Source of the DNA: Antedon bifida
Lineage: Eukaryota > Echinodermata > Crinoidea > Comatulida > Antedonidae
Direction of reading: 5' to 3'
Length of the DNA stretch: 64,000 bases
Assembly (NCBI GenBank): GCA_963402885.1
Contig: OY727098.1
Coordinates: forward strand, 28,000,417 to 28,064,416
Shown: positions 1 to 43,400 of the stretch, one piece after another
Layout: each line of letters starts with the position of its first letter
Numbering within the stretch: the first letter of the stretch is position 1
Notes under the pieces: model-generated
Databases searched by the model: none
Told to the model about the DNA's origin: nothing
Seen by the model: only the letters and a program-made list of their open reading frames with translations
Made by a program: the position numbers and the translations under genes

Positions 1-540
1 ACCATTTCACGAATTTCCTATTCTGTAACACAGTGTCATATCGCCGTAGCTGCACTTGTAATCTGGCCTCATTTCACAGCCTTCGTTCTGCTTCACTGGG
101 CGCTTATATAAATTGAAACTTTTACCGTTCAAGAGACAAACAAATATATTTTACATTTTTTACTATTCATTTTAAACCCGGAACCCCCCTTTAAACTCCA
201 GTTGTTATGCCGTACTGTACTTAATTTGGTTTCCATAAATAATTCAACGATGTTTTTTACAAAATTGATATAGCCTATAGTAATTAAATTGTAATATTTG
301 GATCAATCGGTGATTATTTTCAGGTAATTAATAACTGTGATACTGTATGTTAAAATTTATAATTCATAACTTTTATTTTGGTAATTATAAAATATTGTTA
401 TTGGAATTTTTTGATTTGTTTGTGAAATAATTTTTTTTTTACTTTTTGATATTAATGTTTTTTAATAACAAATTAATTCTAAATCCGGCTACAAGTTTGC
501 AGAATCGTTCTATAAATCAATTCAATTTTTTCTGTGGTAC

Positions 541-676
541 ATCAGCTACAAGTGAAGCTATAGGATTGGGAGCAGGTGGAATGTTAGCGCAAAATTCAGC
601 AAAATGGAGAATTGATCATGAAGACAATGAGGGTGTATTAACTGCTTTTGGTTTAAGGACTACTACCAAAACATAA
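541..676 (+). CDS. Possible terminal coding exon of an upstream plus-strand gene, unidentified
   Basis: A short open frame ends at a TAA at 674-676. It follows an AG acceptor-like site at about 544-545, and from there the frame reads through IGLGAGGMLAQ and ends in FGLRTTTKT. The stretch is richer in G and C and more codon-like than its AT-rich surroundings, which would fit the last exon of a gene lying mainly outside the window. I do not recognise the protein family. The longer open frame back to 446 is poly-T-rich and looks like intron. It could equally be a chance open frame; no partner exon is visible in the first 540 bases. Confidence 0.25.
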
Positions 677-1226
677 ATGAGTAGGAAGATATTCTATGCA
701 ATATCCACATTAAACACACCAAAATAATCTTTTTGTATTGGCATAGCTGGTTTGCTCACAAATTATACTAAAATGGCGGCCATCATTACACTCAATGAAA
801 GCAAAACAAAATGATTTCATTCATAATCAAATTTATTACAAATCAAAACTTTGGATTCTCTTGATTTTTTCATTTTATTACAGCATTTTTTTACGACTTC
901 AATGAGAACTCTTTAAATAAATTAAATTTGCAATATTTGTTGTAAACACGACGACAGGAATAAAGCTAGATCTACTACTAGTCTACAGTACTTGAACAAT
1001 GGTGACTACATCAGGCATGCACAGCTTACATTAAAACACATTCTTCAATACATAACTCACATACTTAAAATGTGAGGGTTAGCAGATATCAAAGCAAATG
1101 TCGAGACAAAATATAAATCTATTATTAATGTATTCATTTTAACAAGATCGGTGATCCTTTATTTTGTCTCACAAACCTGACCTTAGCACCGAATTCCATT
1201 TCCAAACAATCTGTTCCATTGCTTTA

Positions 1227-1392
1227 AGATATCTACAGCCTTCAGAAGCTGCATACAAAACATATGTAGGCTCACCATCAAGATATCTACAGCCTTCAGA
1301 AGCTGCATACAAAACATATGTAGGCTCACCATCAGTTCATGTAATAAGCTGCATACAAAACATATGTAGGCTCACCATCAGTTCATGTAATA
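1227..1392. repeat. Short tandem repeat (54-bp and 46-bp units)
   Basis: A 54-bp unit beginning agatatctacagcc occurs twice in tandem (1227-1280, 1281-1334). Its second half (agctgcatac to accatca) then recurs at 1347-1380, flanked on both sides by gttcatgtaata. This produces a nested second repeat period of 46 bp. The open frame across it is an artefact of the repeat. Confidence 0.85.
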
Positions 1393-2305
1393 AACCTATT
1401 TTTCATGTACATTGGTTAACATTAATTTTAATGCAAACATCATCCTTGACATTTAAACATTATTACGCATGCAATCGGTATTTTATACATTTAGCCTGAG
1501 TTTATTGTGAATCTACTTCTTCAAAATTTAATTGTAAATACTTTTTGTTTTTGTTTCGTTTATTTCTTTGTGGGTCCTGTATTTATAAAGTGATGAACCT
1601 CACCACAAAATTAACAAAAACAATAAACAAACACACATACCTAGGCAGGTTTTAAAAATATATGCGGTGGTGGTAAATAAGATTAAAAAATTGCTTTTAA
1701 ACTGTTTTTCTTTCTGGTATTAACCTGAGTTATTCTTTAACATACTACACACCAGGCTACCCAACAAACTATACAATAGGCCTTTGTTTAATTCATTGCA
1801 CTCAACACTATGGGTTGTCATGGAAATCCTATTGGTCATAAAATATACTACCGTACTGTTTAAAAAAGCTGGATTGTTATTATTCACAACAAAATAAAAA
1901 AATCAGTTTATATGCAAATTAAAATATCAATATTATAATATATTCAGGCCATATTTTTTATATTTATCAGTATGACATAGGCTCCTCCAATAGGTTGTCA
2001 TTGAATTAAATTAATAATTGTTGTTTTAGTAAAAACTGTAATAAAAAATGCAAGTACACATAATTTAAATTGTGTGTACAAAGTGTGAGGTTGCATCATT
2101 TGTTTACTCCACTGTTGGCCTTACAAACATAATCAGTACTGTACTGCCCTCTATTGGAATGTGGTTTAAGTAAAAATGTAAAAAATAAGACATTTTAACC
2201 CGACCCTGCAACAATTAAGTTCTCAATCTAACTGAAAACATTAAATGGAAGAAGTGTATTAAACCGAATTACCACTTCCAACAGCTAGATCATTAAGATT
2301 TTCGA

Positions 2306-2620
2306 CATGGCCTGAACATTGTAATGACGTAAATTAACATAGGTGTTCTATTATGACCAAAACATTATAATGCAAACATTGAGGGCATTTTAACATAGCC
2401 AGAACATAAAGCAATTATGTAAAAAAATACATAGGTGTTGTACATTACCAGAACATTAATTGCCAACATTGAGAATAGCTGTGTTTAAGCATGTCTCCAT
2501 GCTAAAAGCAATCATGTTCTACATTATTGATTGTCAGGACATTACAAATCATTAATTCTGTAAAGCATTAATCAAGTGACACATATGTGTTCATGGCCAG
2601 GACATATTAACAGTGACATG
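2306..2620. repeat. Degenerate repeat rich in 'aacatt' modules
   Basis: Imperfect repeats of roughly 85-90 bp are visible. Phrases such as cataggtgtt, cagaacatt and aacattgag recur in the same order (for example 2338-2347 against 2430-2439). The copies are strongly diverged, so boundaries are approximate. Confidence 0.4.
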
Positions 2621-3183
2621 ATAGAAGGTAGGGTAGCCTACCAAACAGAGAAGCCATTACAAGAAGTTATCATTTGTAACATTTTTAAAAATACACTACA
2701 AACTTAAAATATGACTTTAAAAAGATGCACATTTAGGCATACAAAAAAATAACAATCCAAAGGGCTAATTTAAAAGGCTTCTTATGTATACCTTAAAATT
2801 GTTTATATTTAAAAATTGTTCATTAAAACAAACTAAAATCTCTCCAATGTTGGTTGTAAGAATGGATAACATACATTAAAATACTACTGTATATCTTGTA
2901 TATCTTTCTATTGACTCTGTAACATTTGGTTTGAATAATAATTTTATCAAAATATTGGGATGCTTTTAGTAAAATGAGGAATTTACTGGTCACGCAATTT
3001 GCATACAAAATTGATTTTTTTAATTCATAAGCAATATGTTCTATTTTTCATTCAGTACCAGTACAATTCTAATATATTTCAAAAACTTAATAAATCATTT
3101 TTGAAATTTACAAATTTGTATTTGCTGTTTGTATTTAATAATCAAAATCTTTTGGGAAAGAAGTCAACCAATTCAAGAATGAT

Positions 3184-3193
3184 TTTATTTATT
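3184..3193 (-). terminator. Candidate polyadenylation signal for the ZSWIM5/6 gene
   Basis: Two overlapping AATAAA hexamers on the minus strand lie about 760 nt downstream of the stop codon. They are the first such hexamers I found below the gene. In AT-rich DNA chance occurrences are common, so this is only a candidate 3' end. Confidence 0.3.
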
Positions 3194-3949
3194 ACTTGAA
3201 CAAAATGGAAGACGCACACTAAACCAAAATAACATGAAATAAAAGAGAGCAACAGAGGGTTCTAAAATACTTTGCTTTCTAGATTTAAAATGTGAGGTAG
3301 TTACTTAGCTGCCCAGTGGTATTTGAGCAGTTATCTAATATTAACAATAATAAATATAAACCAACATATTAAAACAAGAACCTGCTAACATTCAACCAAT
3401 TAATCATAATCACACTCCTTGCAACACACACACACTCACTCCATACCACCATCACTCTCAATTGGTAAGCTGCCTCTGATGACTAGGGACAATTCATTTA
3501 TAAATTGTAAACAAAAAAACTTGCAGCAGTGACCTTCAACCACTACTAATAATGCAAACTTTACATTACAATGATCAAAATGAAGAAAAGTATGTTTAAA
3601 AACATGAAGTATGTACAATGATTTGAACCCTTCTGGAAACTATGAATGTCATTCATTTAACATTAGTTTCTCTTCTTTTTAAATCTTGCTCTGTAAAGCA
3701 AGTAGCACCAGCAACATAATGCCATAAAACAACAAAATTGCAGACATCAAATATTAGATGCAAAAAGGTAGGTATGATGTTCACATGCATTTCATATTGT
3801 TATATTTTGTAGTTGAATTGCGTAACTCATGAGCAACCTGATGAAAGACTCGACGACGGTGGCAATACGTTGGCAATCACCTTGGAAACATCGCAACCTT
3901 GAACATATAAACGGAAAAATGCGACCCAATCACGTTTCCATTCCAGGAG

Positions 3950-34292
<30,343 letters not shown>

Positions 34293-36028
34293 CTATAAAT
34301 GTTATGAATTGTGTGTGCGCGCATGGGCTTTAACTCAGCACAATGGCTAAGTGTCCTCATTAGCATAGATAAATAACTTTTATAACCAATATTCCGGCCT
34401 ATCAAAAGCCACTGACCTCCATTGCCTTTCATAAACCATAGTTTAGTACTACTGTATTTCAAATAAATGTCTTATATTCGATTTATGTAAAGCATTTAAC
34501 ACACTTTTACTTGATTTATATATTGTGTTTTTTAAGTTCACCAGTGTTTATTAGTAAAAGTACGTTAAAATCACCATCGTTAATAATTTTGTGAATGTGT
34601 TTAAAATGAATGATAATTAATCATTGTGTAATAATGGAAGGCACTCAGATTCGTTGGCACACTATATTTAGTAGTTATCAATTAAAACGGTACATTTGAA
34701 CATTATTATAAAAGTTCATAGCATCCATTCCCTACAACTCAGTGAATACGTTTATTCCTTAATTTTATTCATTAATCGGAACCCCTCATTGATTTTAGTG
34801 TTTTACTTTAATTTTATTCCTCATATTGAGTTGTGTACCAAGACAAACATTCGTAATGTATGCTCTAAAAAGCAATGAGATAAGGATACTATCTTAATAT
34901 AGCGTGTATAATACGAATTGTATCACGCTACGCACATTATGTAAATGTATGCACAAAAACAATTCGATTATTGAGATTTAGTTTCAACTAATACCAAGAG
35001 CAAGCTTCGTCTTAAGTTATTATCAAATTGTACTTAAGCAGTGTTGCTGTCCAAAGCGAGATGATATACATCGATATCTAAGTTTCAGCTTAGATTTACC
35101 TAGCATAAGCATGGAGAAATAAATTAAGAGACAATCTCATCGTGAAATAAAGCCGCGTTTTATAATAGCAAAGTTAAAGCCAAACCATTCAATTGAAATA
35201 CATGCGTAAACATAATTTATACAATGCATCTACTTGAATATTTGAATAATGAGAAGATCGTTCTTATAAATTAAAACTCATTGTTGATAGCGAACTGTTT
35301 GATGGTTATTTTCATGATATAAGTTACTGTAATTATGAATGATTGATTGGTGTTAAGTCTGTCAACACTTTGACTGTAGAGGTCGCTCGTTCAAAAAAAC
35401 TGTTGTAATAGATGTCCTATATTTTATGGCACGATCGATTTGTGGGTCGTATATCGGCAGATATTAATAATTATTTAAAATATCAATGACTTAGATAGTA
35501 AAACAAACATTACTTGAAAAAAAAGCTTTTAGGTACATAAGAAGATAGCCTATATTGAGCGATCCTATTAGTATTGAACGTTTCGATCGATAAGTACAGT
35601 GTAGGTCTAATAACTGAGATTTAAAAAAGTCTAGTTTATGATCAAGTATATGGAATAAAACGTAAGCGACTTCTTACAGAATCGTCTGGGTAGAATTTCT
35701 TGAAAACGTGATGGATGGTTTGTTGATGAAAAGGAATACAGTTTGTGAATGCGATCGTACGGTAGAGAAATTCGACTTGTTCCACCATTCAACTTCAACA
35801 CTTGGCACCCGGATCACTCCAGATTTTGAATACAGATGATTTCGGTCGAAGTATAAACTAAAATTTATAAGTTTTCTAAAGGATAAAATGCAGAAATGTG
35901 TATTTTTCTCTAAACGTGACAGTATGGAAACTTTTGCAAAATCTTTGTACATTTATTAACATTTTTATATTTAATTCAGAATACAATAAAAATCATCTCT
36001 TTCATCAGAAATGAATACCTCAATCAAT

Positions 36029-36345
36029 AAAGATGTATTGTCCCCCAAAACATGAAAATTGAAGATGAATAAAATCAGACTTTGAGGCAATTTTGTAGTT
36101 TAAACAAAGTTAATCACTTCCTTGGAAAAAAAACGAAAAAAAAACCCCTAATATTTTCACTTATAAAATGACAAAATAAACGGTTAAATGCAATCAAAAT
36201 TCTATTCCAATCAATTTAATATTTAAAAAAGTTTAAATTACAGTTTTTCAGGTAAATAATTTTTGTTGTGATCCATTTGTTGGTGAATTATGTAACATTA
36301 AAATGGCATATTCAACAAAAGCATTAAAAAAAATGTCAAAAAGTT
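36029..36345. mobile_element. Diverged copy of an inverted-repeat element (second copy at 54036)
   Basis: The stretch starts aaagatgtattgtccccc and follows the 54036-54379 element with recognisable shared phrases (aacatgaaaa, agttaatcacttc, ttcacttataaaatgacaaa, cattaaaatgg). Its right terminal inverted repeat is not recognisable, so this copy is truncated or decayed at that end. Confidence 0.65.
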
Positions 36346-37062
36346 CCATAAAAAAGGGGTTCAGCAAGAAAGAAAATACTCATAAGTTGATTAAGGTTCA
36401 TTGTGTAAGTATGGCACTATGTTGTCGTAGACCTACTAGATAGTATATTTACACAATATAGGTACTAATTTCATCATTCTTCCTGTTTATTCACTTGCAA
36501 AGGCTTCTTTTATGAGTATAATTTACACAATATATGTAGCATAAATTTATTAATTACATATTGTAGGCTTCTGGTCTATTTACAAAACCACTTTAAAAGG
36601 CTTCTTTTATTTTGATTTATTTCAGTCGTCCTGTCCTGTATATTTCAAAATTTGACCCTTGAATCATAATGAATACAATTTAAACAAGAAAATATAACTC
36701 AACTCTAAACAAAGATTAAAAACAGCAGTTAGTATATGTTGTCTTGCACTGGTGAAGGCTAGTGTTGCCTGAAAGCTCTGCTATTTTACTCTGCTGTTTT
36801 ATTTTTATCATTTTGATTTAGCTTTTTGCTTATCCTATTTTGTATCTCCATTAAGATCCAGTCACTGATACCCACAGCATTATCATTTTCCCAGTGATTT
36901 GCCTTTGGATTTATGTATGGGATGTTAAATATCTTAACACAGTAATCATGAACAGGCTTGGTCGGTTCTAGACCGAATCCTTTTTTATTTATAATAATTT
37001 CAACTTGATTTACATCTGTTTGGCCAACTCACCTCATGCAATTTAATTTAAATATCTATAGA

Positions 37063-37072
37063 TTTATTTATT
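37063..37072 (-). terminator. Candidate polyadenylation signal for SCP2
   Basis: Overlapping AATAAA hexamers on the minus strand about 350 nt downstream of the SCP2 stop codon, a plausible 3' UTR length. Chance occurrence is possible in this AT-rich DNA. Confidence 0.35.
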
Positions 37073-37425
37073 AAACATTATTTAAAGACGGTAAATAGAT
37101 TTTCTGTTTCTTTAAAGTCTTTTAGAAACCTTTCTTGATTCCATCATCTATTCAATTTAGTGTTTATACCATAATACAATGTAGTGTAGTAGGATAAAAA
37201 TTATACTTGTCAAACACTGTTTTTGACTGTTGACTTTAATATCTGTCTTATTTGTTATTTTTCAAATCACATTATTAACAAATTCTTGATCTATATGTAT
37301 TTCAAAATTTGACAACTTGTCATCATGAGCTGTTTATCAAAAATAAGTGGTATTTCCCTCATGGAATTATTAAATTGAATTATGGAAACGATATATAAAT
37401 CATCATTTAATTCAGCGTGTTGTCC

Positions 37426-40400
37426 TTATAATTTAGCCTTGGGTTTTGGTAGAATTTGTTGTAGTTTCATTGCCGTCGCCATGTTCCCTGCAATTTTTAG
37501 TTTTCCAGAAAAGAATGCCTGTAATAAATAAAGCATATTAGACAAAATGATTAGTTTACAAAAAAAGCAGAGGCAAACACAACTACACAATATTATCAGA
37601 CAGGATTTGAACCTGCAACTTCTCACTGACAAGGCGAGCATTATAACCATTAGACCACATAAGCTTCATGATCAAATACTTCTTAGATACAATCTATCAC
37701 ACAATGAGTATTAACACTGTATTTACCTGTATTAAATGTAGTACAAGTACTTTATGTGTGTTCAATCTATTACGTATCAAAATAACGCACCAACACCTAA
37801 CACATGAGGTAGCATACTTAATTTGTTGCCATACTAAAGGTAATATACTTACAGATTGTGGCTGAAGTTTACCAAGTGCAAGGTCAATCAGGTCGCCGTC
37901 TTTTACTGTAATAGTACAATCAGCTTTCTCTGAAATAATCAAAGTACGATCAATTAAACTATATTTCCAAACAACTGTAAGATTAGTCAGTTGCCATGAG
38001 AAACTTAACCATAATCAAATATAAACAAAATATAATGTAATTTAAAATGATTAATAATAATTGACATTGAGGAGACAGTGGTGTATGAGCTGCCAGAAAG
38101 TTTGTTTAGACTCCAGAAAGTTGACTACCATAGTGTGCAACTGACTATCATAGTGTGAAACTGACAATCATAGTGTGCAACTGACTATCATAGTGTGCAA
38201 CTGACTATCATAGTGTGCAACTGACTATCATAGTGTGCAACTGACTATCATAGTGTGCAACTGACTATCATAGTGTGCAACTGACTATCATAGTGTGCAA
38301 CTGACTATCATAGGGTGCAACCAGGGAGATGTAAAATATTTTACATCTCCCTGGTGCAACTGACTATCATAGGGTGCAACTGACTATCAGTGTGCAACTG
38401 ACTATCATAGTGTACAACTGACTATCATAGTGTGCAACTGACTATCATAGGGTGCAACTGACTATCATATTGTGCAACTGACTATCATAGTGTGCAACTG
38501 ATGATCCACTCTATTAAATAATATACTTACTCTTTGATCCATATTCCACACTTCCATTTCCATTCTTAACATCTACAATCCATTTTCCTTTCTTTCCTCC
38601 AGGCCCATCAAGTATATCAAATGCAAACACTGACTTAACCTTGCTCACATATTTTGCACCATCCTAAATAAGTAAGTTGTATTTATGTATTTAAAATATT
38701 GTACATTAAGATTCAGTTAATAGGTCAAAAATAAACAAGCCTTTGTTGTACTTTCTAATTTCAATTCACTATAAAATGAAAGATTAAATATTATATTAGT
38801 AACGTCGGAGCATAGAAATTAGTGTTTTATAAGTTTTAAGAAAAAACACCACATTACTTCTTGATATTTATTAATAATTATGATTTTTTACTGAGGTATT
38901 GTACATATGAAAAAAAAACCACCGCAATATATATTCACCTTTTCAAGATTTCTTTCAATTTCATCAAAGACAGCGTCACATTTGAATCCTGTTGAGGAGG
39001 CAGTGTGGTACATGCGTACACCAGAACTAAAATAACAAATGAACAACTTGAAATTCTTTCTACTCTATGGGCTCAATCTACCCAGGTAATTTAATGAGCA
39101 TAGCTATTACTTAATTAAACTTAAACTAATCTATACCTTTTATACATAGTAATTTGAACTGCTTTGTTGTATGTTTATATATCAATAGTGTATATCCTTT
39201 AACAGATTGTACAAATGTACATGATAGAAAAAAATCTGATATATCCTGTATGTGTAGACAAACTAGGCAAATTATCTGAAACTGAATCTATAAGTTATTT
39301 GATACCAGCATCTACTAGCCTCAGATTTTAGGATCTATAGATTAATTTGTACAGGGACACAAAGCACTTTAGTTGCCTATGCTTCACTGCTTTCTGCAAG
39401 CGATAGGTGCCTAGAGAATGGACAATAATAGTTCAAGGGTGCAGGTTTTAAGCTCCTTATTAATATGAAAAGAAAATATTTCTTCCTGTTTAGATAAAGA
39501 GGGTATAAAAATGAAAGGAAGTGGGCCATCAAATACTTTGTACATACCACTTTTTAAGAGCATCCATACCAGCAAATCGTATACTACTGATTATTGGTGG
39601 TGTATGGTTCAGCATAGGTACTGGTAGGATAAGACTGATACTAAAGGTCATGGGACTTAAGCAAACCTTTGTACATAATAATAATCTTGATAGGGTTTAG
39701 CAAATACATATGTCAAGGGTACAGATGATGGATAACATACTAATAGAGGGCACTAGTAGTAGACCATGATTGTAGGAAAATTATATGGTTTACAAAATAT
39801 GAGGAGCTTTAATTTAAAGCCTAAACGAAGATGATGAAATATGCATAAGACAAGATACTAACTTTTGTATTAGCTCATATTGGTATGGCAATAATACACA
39901 TATCATGATATTACAGTAAAATAAAAAAGAAAATAAGAACACTGTAGTATTAATGCAATATTAAATAAATGCAAGACATCTTCAGCTATGAGAACAAAGT
40001 TCAACTCATTCAGGGCATCCAAACAGTGAACTTTATTTGTCATCAAATCAATTTAATTGATTTAATGTGTGATGAAATATATAATTACCTGGTATTTGGG
40101 AAGCCTAGTTTATATAGTCCAACGACTACAGCGCCCCCAAGTCCGATATTATGCTGCAACGCTAGCTTAGCATTTGGTACTTGTCGTTTACCAGCTTCGT
40201 TCCTAAGTTGCCAACATAACTCAGAACACTGAGCAAGACCTACAAAAAACAAACGTACAGAACTAAATAAACTAAATTTTACATGAGTACTATTTTATTA
40301 ATATAAGTCATTAGTGGGTACTGCACTATCACCTTGGTAAGGCCATGTTAGTATACACACATGTACTGTAGGAGAAATTAGTTCATTCATCATTATATTT

Positions 40401-43400
40401 GGTAAAAATAAAGATAAAACATTTATGTTGTAAAATAATAAACACATACATAGATGCGAATTTATAAGTAAGACATTCAGAAACCTTCCTAAATTTATGA
40501 AAATATTTGAAAAGGACAAAACAAATGTAACTATCTGTACAATTCATCCAGCATTGTCCAGTACAAATACAAGCCAACTTAAGTACAGCTGCTTATGTTA
40601 TATCCGGTATTAAAGTGTTGATGTAATACATGTCACATTACATTAAGTTTACTTCTAATAGTTGGCATCATATCAAACTATACCAAACCGTACCCCATAC
40701 TAACTATACCAAACTGTACCCCATACTAACTATACCAAACTGTACCCCATACTAATTCTCTTTATTCAATTGTTTCTAATTGAAAACTTAACACAAACTG
40801 TAATCTTTATAAATTGTGTTTATTTTTAAATTTAATTTTTTGTTGCATGTTTATGTCATATTGTATTTTTATACCCTCAAAAACATAATTGACATACAAC
40901 AAAATAAAAACAATACAAATTATACCAGTCAGCTACGATGCATTTAAAACTACTAAATGACTAAAAAAACTGTTTTGTTCATAAAATGACAAATAGCCCA
41001 TAGTAATTGAAATTGGATTGGATCAGAAATGATACAATTAAACATGATGAATATCATTGCTAACAAAGTAAGTATGCTTATTTATTTTATTTCAGATAGC
41101 AAAAATTGCTATGATTTCCATCAACAAAATAACCATTACATGTTCAGCTAGTTGCAGCTAAAAAATAAGTAACATAATAAATTCATTCAATTATTCCTTT
41201 GAAATAATACATTCAAAAGATAAAACAGTTGTGAGGAAACCTAGACACCTCGTGTGCACTGCAGTTGACCTCAATGGTTTAGTTTCCGTTGCTCTATATT
41301 GTCACATAATATAGTGACAAACAAGTGACAATGTGGTGCTCATCTTAGTTGAATCATTGAGTATGATACCATAAAGTTCAAATTTAACTAAAGGACAATG
41401 TTATCTGTTCATCTAGTGTCTCACTGACTACGATCTGACTTAAGTTCAAACTCACAAAACCAAAGGACATTGTGGTAGTCATCTCCTGTGTAATTGACTT
41501 ATTGAGTGTGACTTAAGCTGAAACTCAAAGGCATTTCAGTGGTAGCCATCTCCTGTGTAATTGACTTATTGAGTGTGACTTAAGCTGAAACTCAAAGGCA
41601 TTTCAGTGGTTCATTGGAGGTTCAGTTGAACAGTGTTACTTTGGGATAAAAGTTTTTGTTGTTCTGAGACTTACGATATTGTGTGTTAATATTTAAACTC
41701 CTTTGTATCCACAATATTTAAGAAGTTGATTATCAGTTAACAAACTGTAATTACTAGAGTTTACGTTGCTGTACCAAGTCATCAATTCAAATTGACCTAA
41801 TGGGTTGGCCAAATCAACCAAGTCTGATTCACTTCCGGATGGTAGTAGTAAACACACAAGGCTTGGATGGCCTAAGCCACAAGTTAATTAAGAATCTTAA
41901 GTCTAGTTTCTTAATTGAAACGTCAACTATAATGTGCAAAAGGGTCAAGGACATGATAGTAAGTTTTTTAGTTTGACATCTTCGACCCACTTTCCCTCGA
42001 GTGTACACTTATTCCGGCATTCACTTCACTTTCTTTTTTCTTCAGTCAATTTAAGCTGTTAATAGACTTATAAGTTTATTCTTAATTTGTTAATAGACAC
42101 TTCATAATAATTCCAGTAGAAATAAACCTGTATTTATTTACTGAGCACTATTTATGATATAGACCTATTTGTATTTATTTACTGAGCACTATTTATGATA
42201 TAGACCTATTTGTATTTATTTACTGAGCACTATTTATGATATAGACCTATTTGTATTTATTTACTGAGCACTATTTATGATATAGACCTATTTGTATTTA
42301 TTTACTGAGCACTATTTATGACATAGACCTATTTGTATTTATTTACTGAGTACTATTTATGATAAAGATCAATTTGAATGTGTCAGGATCTTTAAAAGTC
42401 TATCTTTTGATGTTATCAACTGTATTTTTAAACCTGTAACCTTTGAATTAAACAATGTAAATATTTATGTAAACACTAAATAAACGAATTACATTTTAGT
42501 TACTATTGTTCATGAATATAATTCAATAACAAATAACATCCACACAAATGTTTGAAGGAAGGTTATCGGTTCCATGACCTTCAAATTCTTCATTTTCATT
42601 GGTTAATATCTAATCAGAACTAAATTTATAATATCACAAAAATTATCCTAAAACAGTTGACAGAAAATTAACATTGGCCTACATATATCCCAGATATTTA
42701 AAATTAAATCACAACTATAGTTAGTTTGGTTTTTTCATGTATTTTTCATTTTAAGTTGATTTGAAGCAGATGACAAAATTGTCAAAATGTAGGTTTGACA
42801 GCTCTGATTCACCAACTGTACTGTAAAGTATAGGGACAAAAGGGGTTATATAATATAAGATTGGTTGTATTACTTATGGGTCAACTATAAAGAGGAAAAG
42901 AAGTGGTAGGGAAGCATTGTGTCCATTAAATACTCCAGTAAATAGAGTACAGTATACATATTCATTCATTCATCAATATGAGATGTTCCTTAAAAGGAAA
43001 TAAGTCCTCACAAACAAACTGACCAACAATGAATACTAACATACCTGTTGTGAGTGTCCTTTGGAAATAAGTCCTCACAAACTGACTAACGATGAATATT
43101 AACATACCTGTTGAACGGAGTGAGTGTCCTTTGGAAATAAGTCCTCACAAACTGACCAATGATAAATATTAACATACCTGTCGCACCAAGCGGGTGTCCT
43201 TTGGAAATAAGTCCTCACAAAGTGACCAATGATAAATATTAACATGCCTGTCGCACCAAGCGGGTGTCCTTTGGAATTAAGTCCTCACAAACTGACCAAT
43301 GATAAATATTAACATACCTGTCGCACCAAGCGGGTGTCCTTTGGAAATAAGTCCTCACAAACTGACCAATGATAAATATTAACATACCTGTCGCACCAAG

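Larger units (their letters stand above)
1..3949. other. Intergenic / probable 3' UTR stretch, no firm gene
   Basis: No recognised protein-coding exon chain is present. The right end, next to the ZSWIM5/6 stop codon at 3950, probably holds that gene's 3' UTR. A possible plus-strand terminal exon (541-676), a small tandem repeat (1227-1392) and a degenerate repeat (about 2306-2620) are listed separately. The remainder is AT-rich sequence in which I see nothing further. Confidence 0.6.

Noticed and set aside
1164-1499. 111-residue plus-strand open frame
   Set aside because: Runs through a 54-bp tandem repeat with no family resemblance.
38117-38502. Regular repeat array that might be taken for CRISPR
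   Set aside because: Direct 20-bp units are contiguous with no unique spacers, in a eukaryotic intron.
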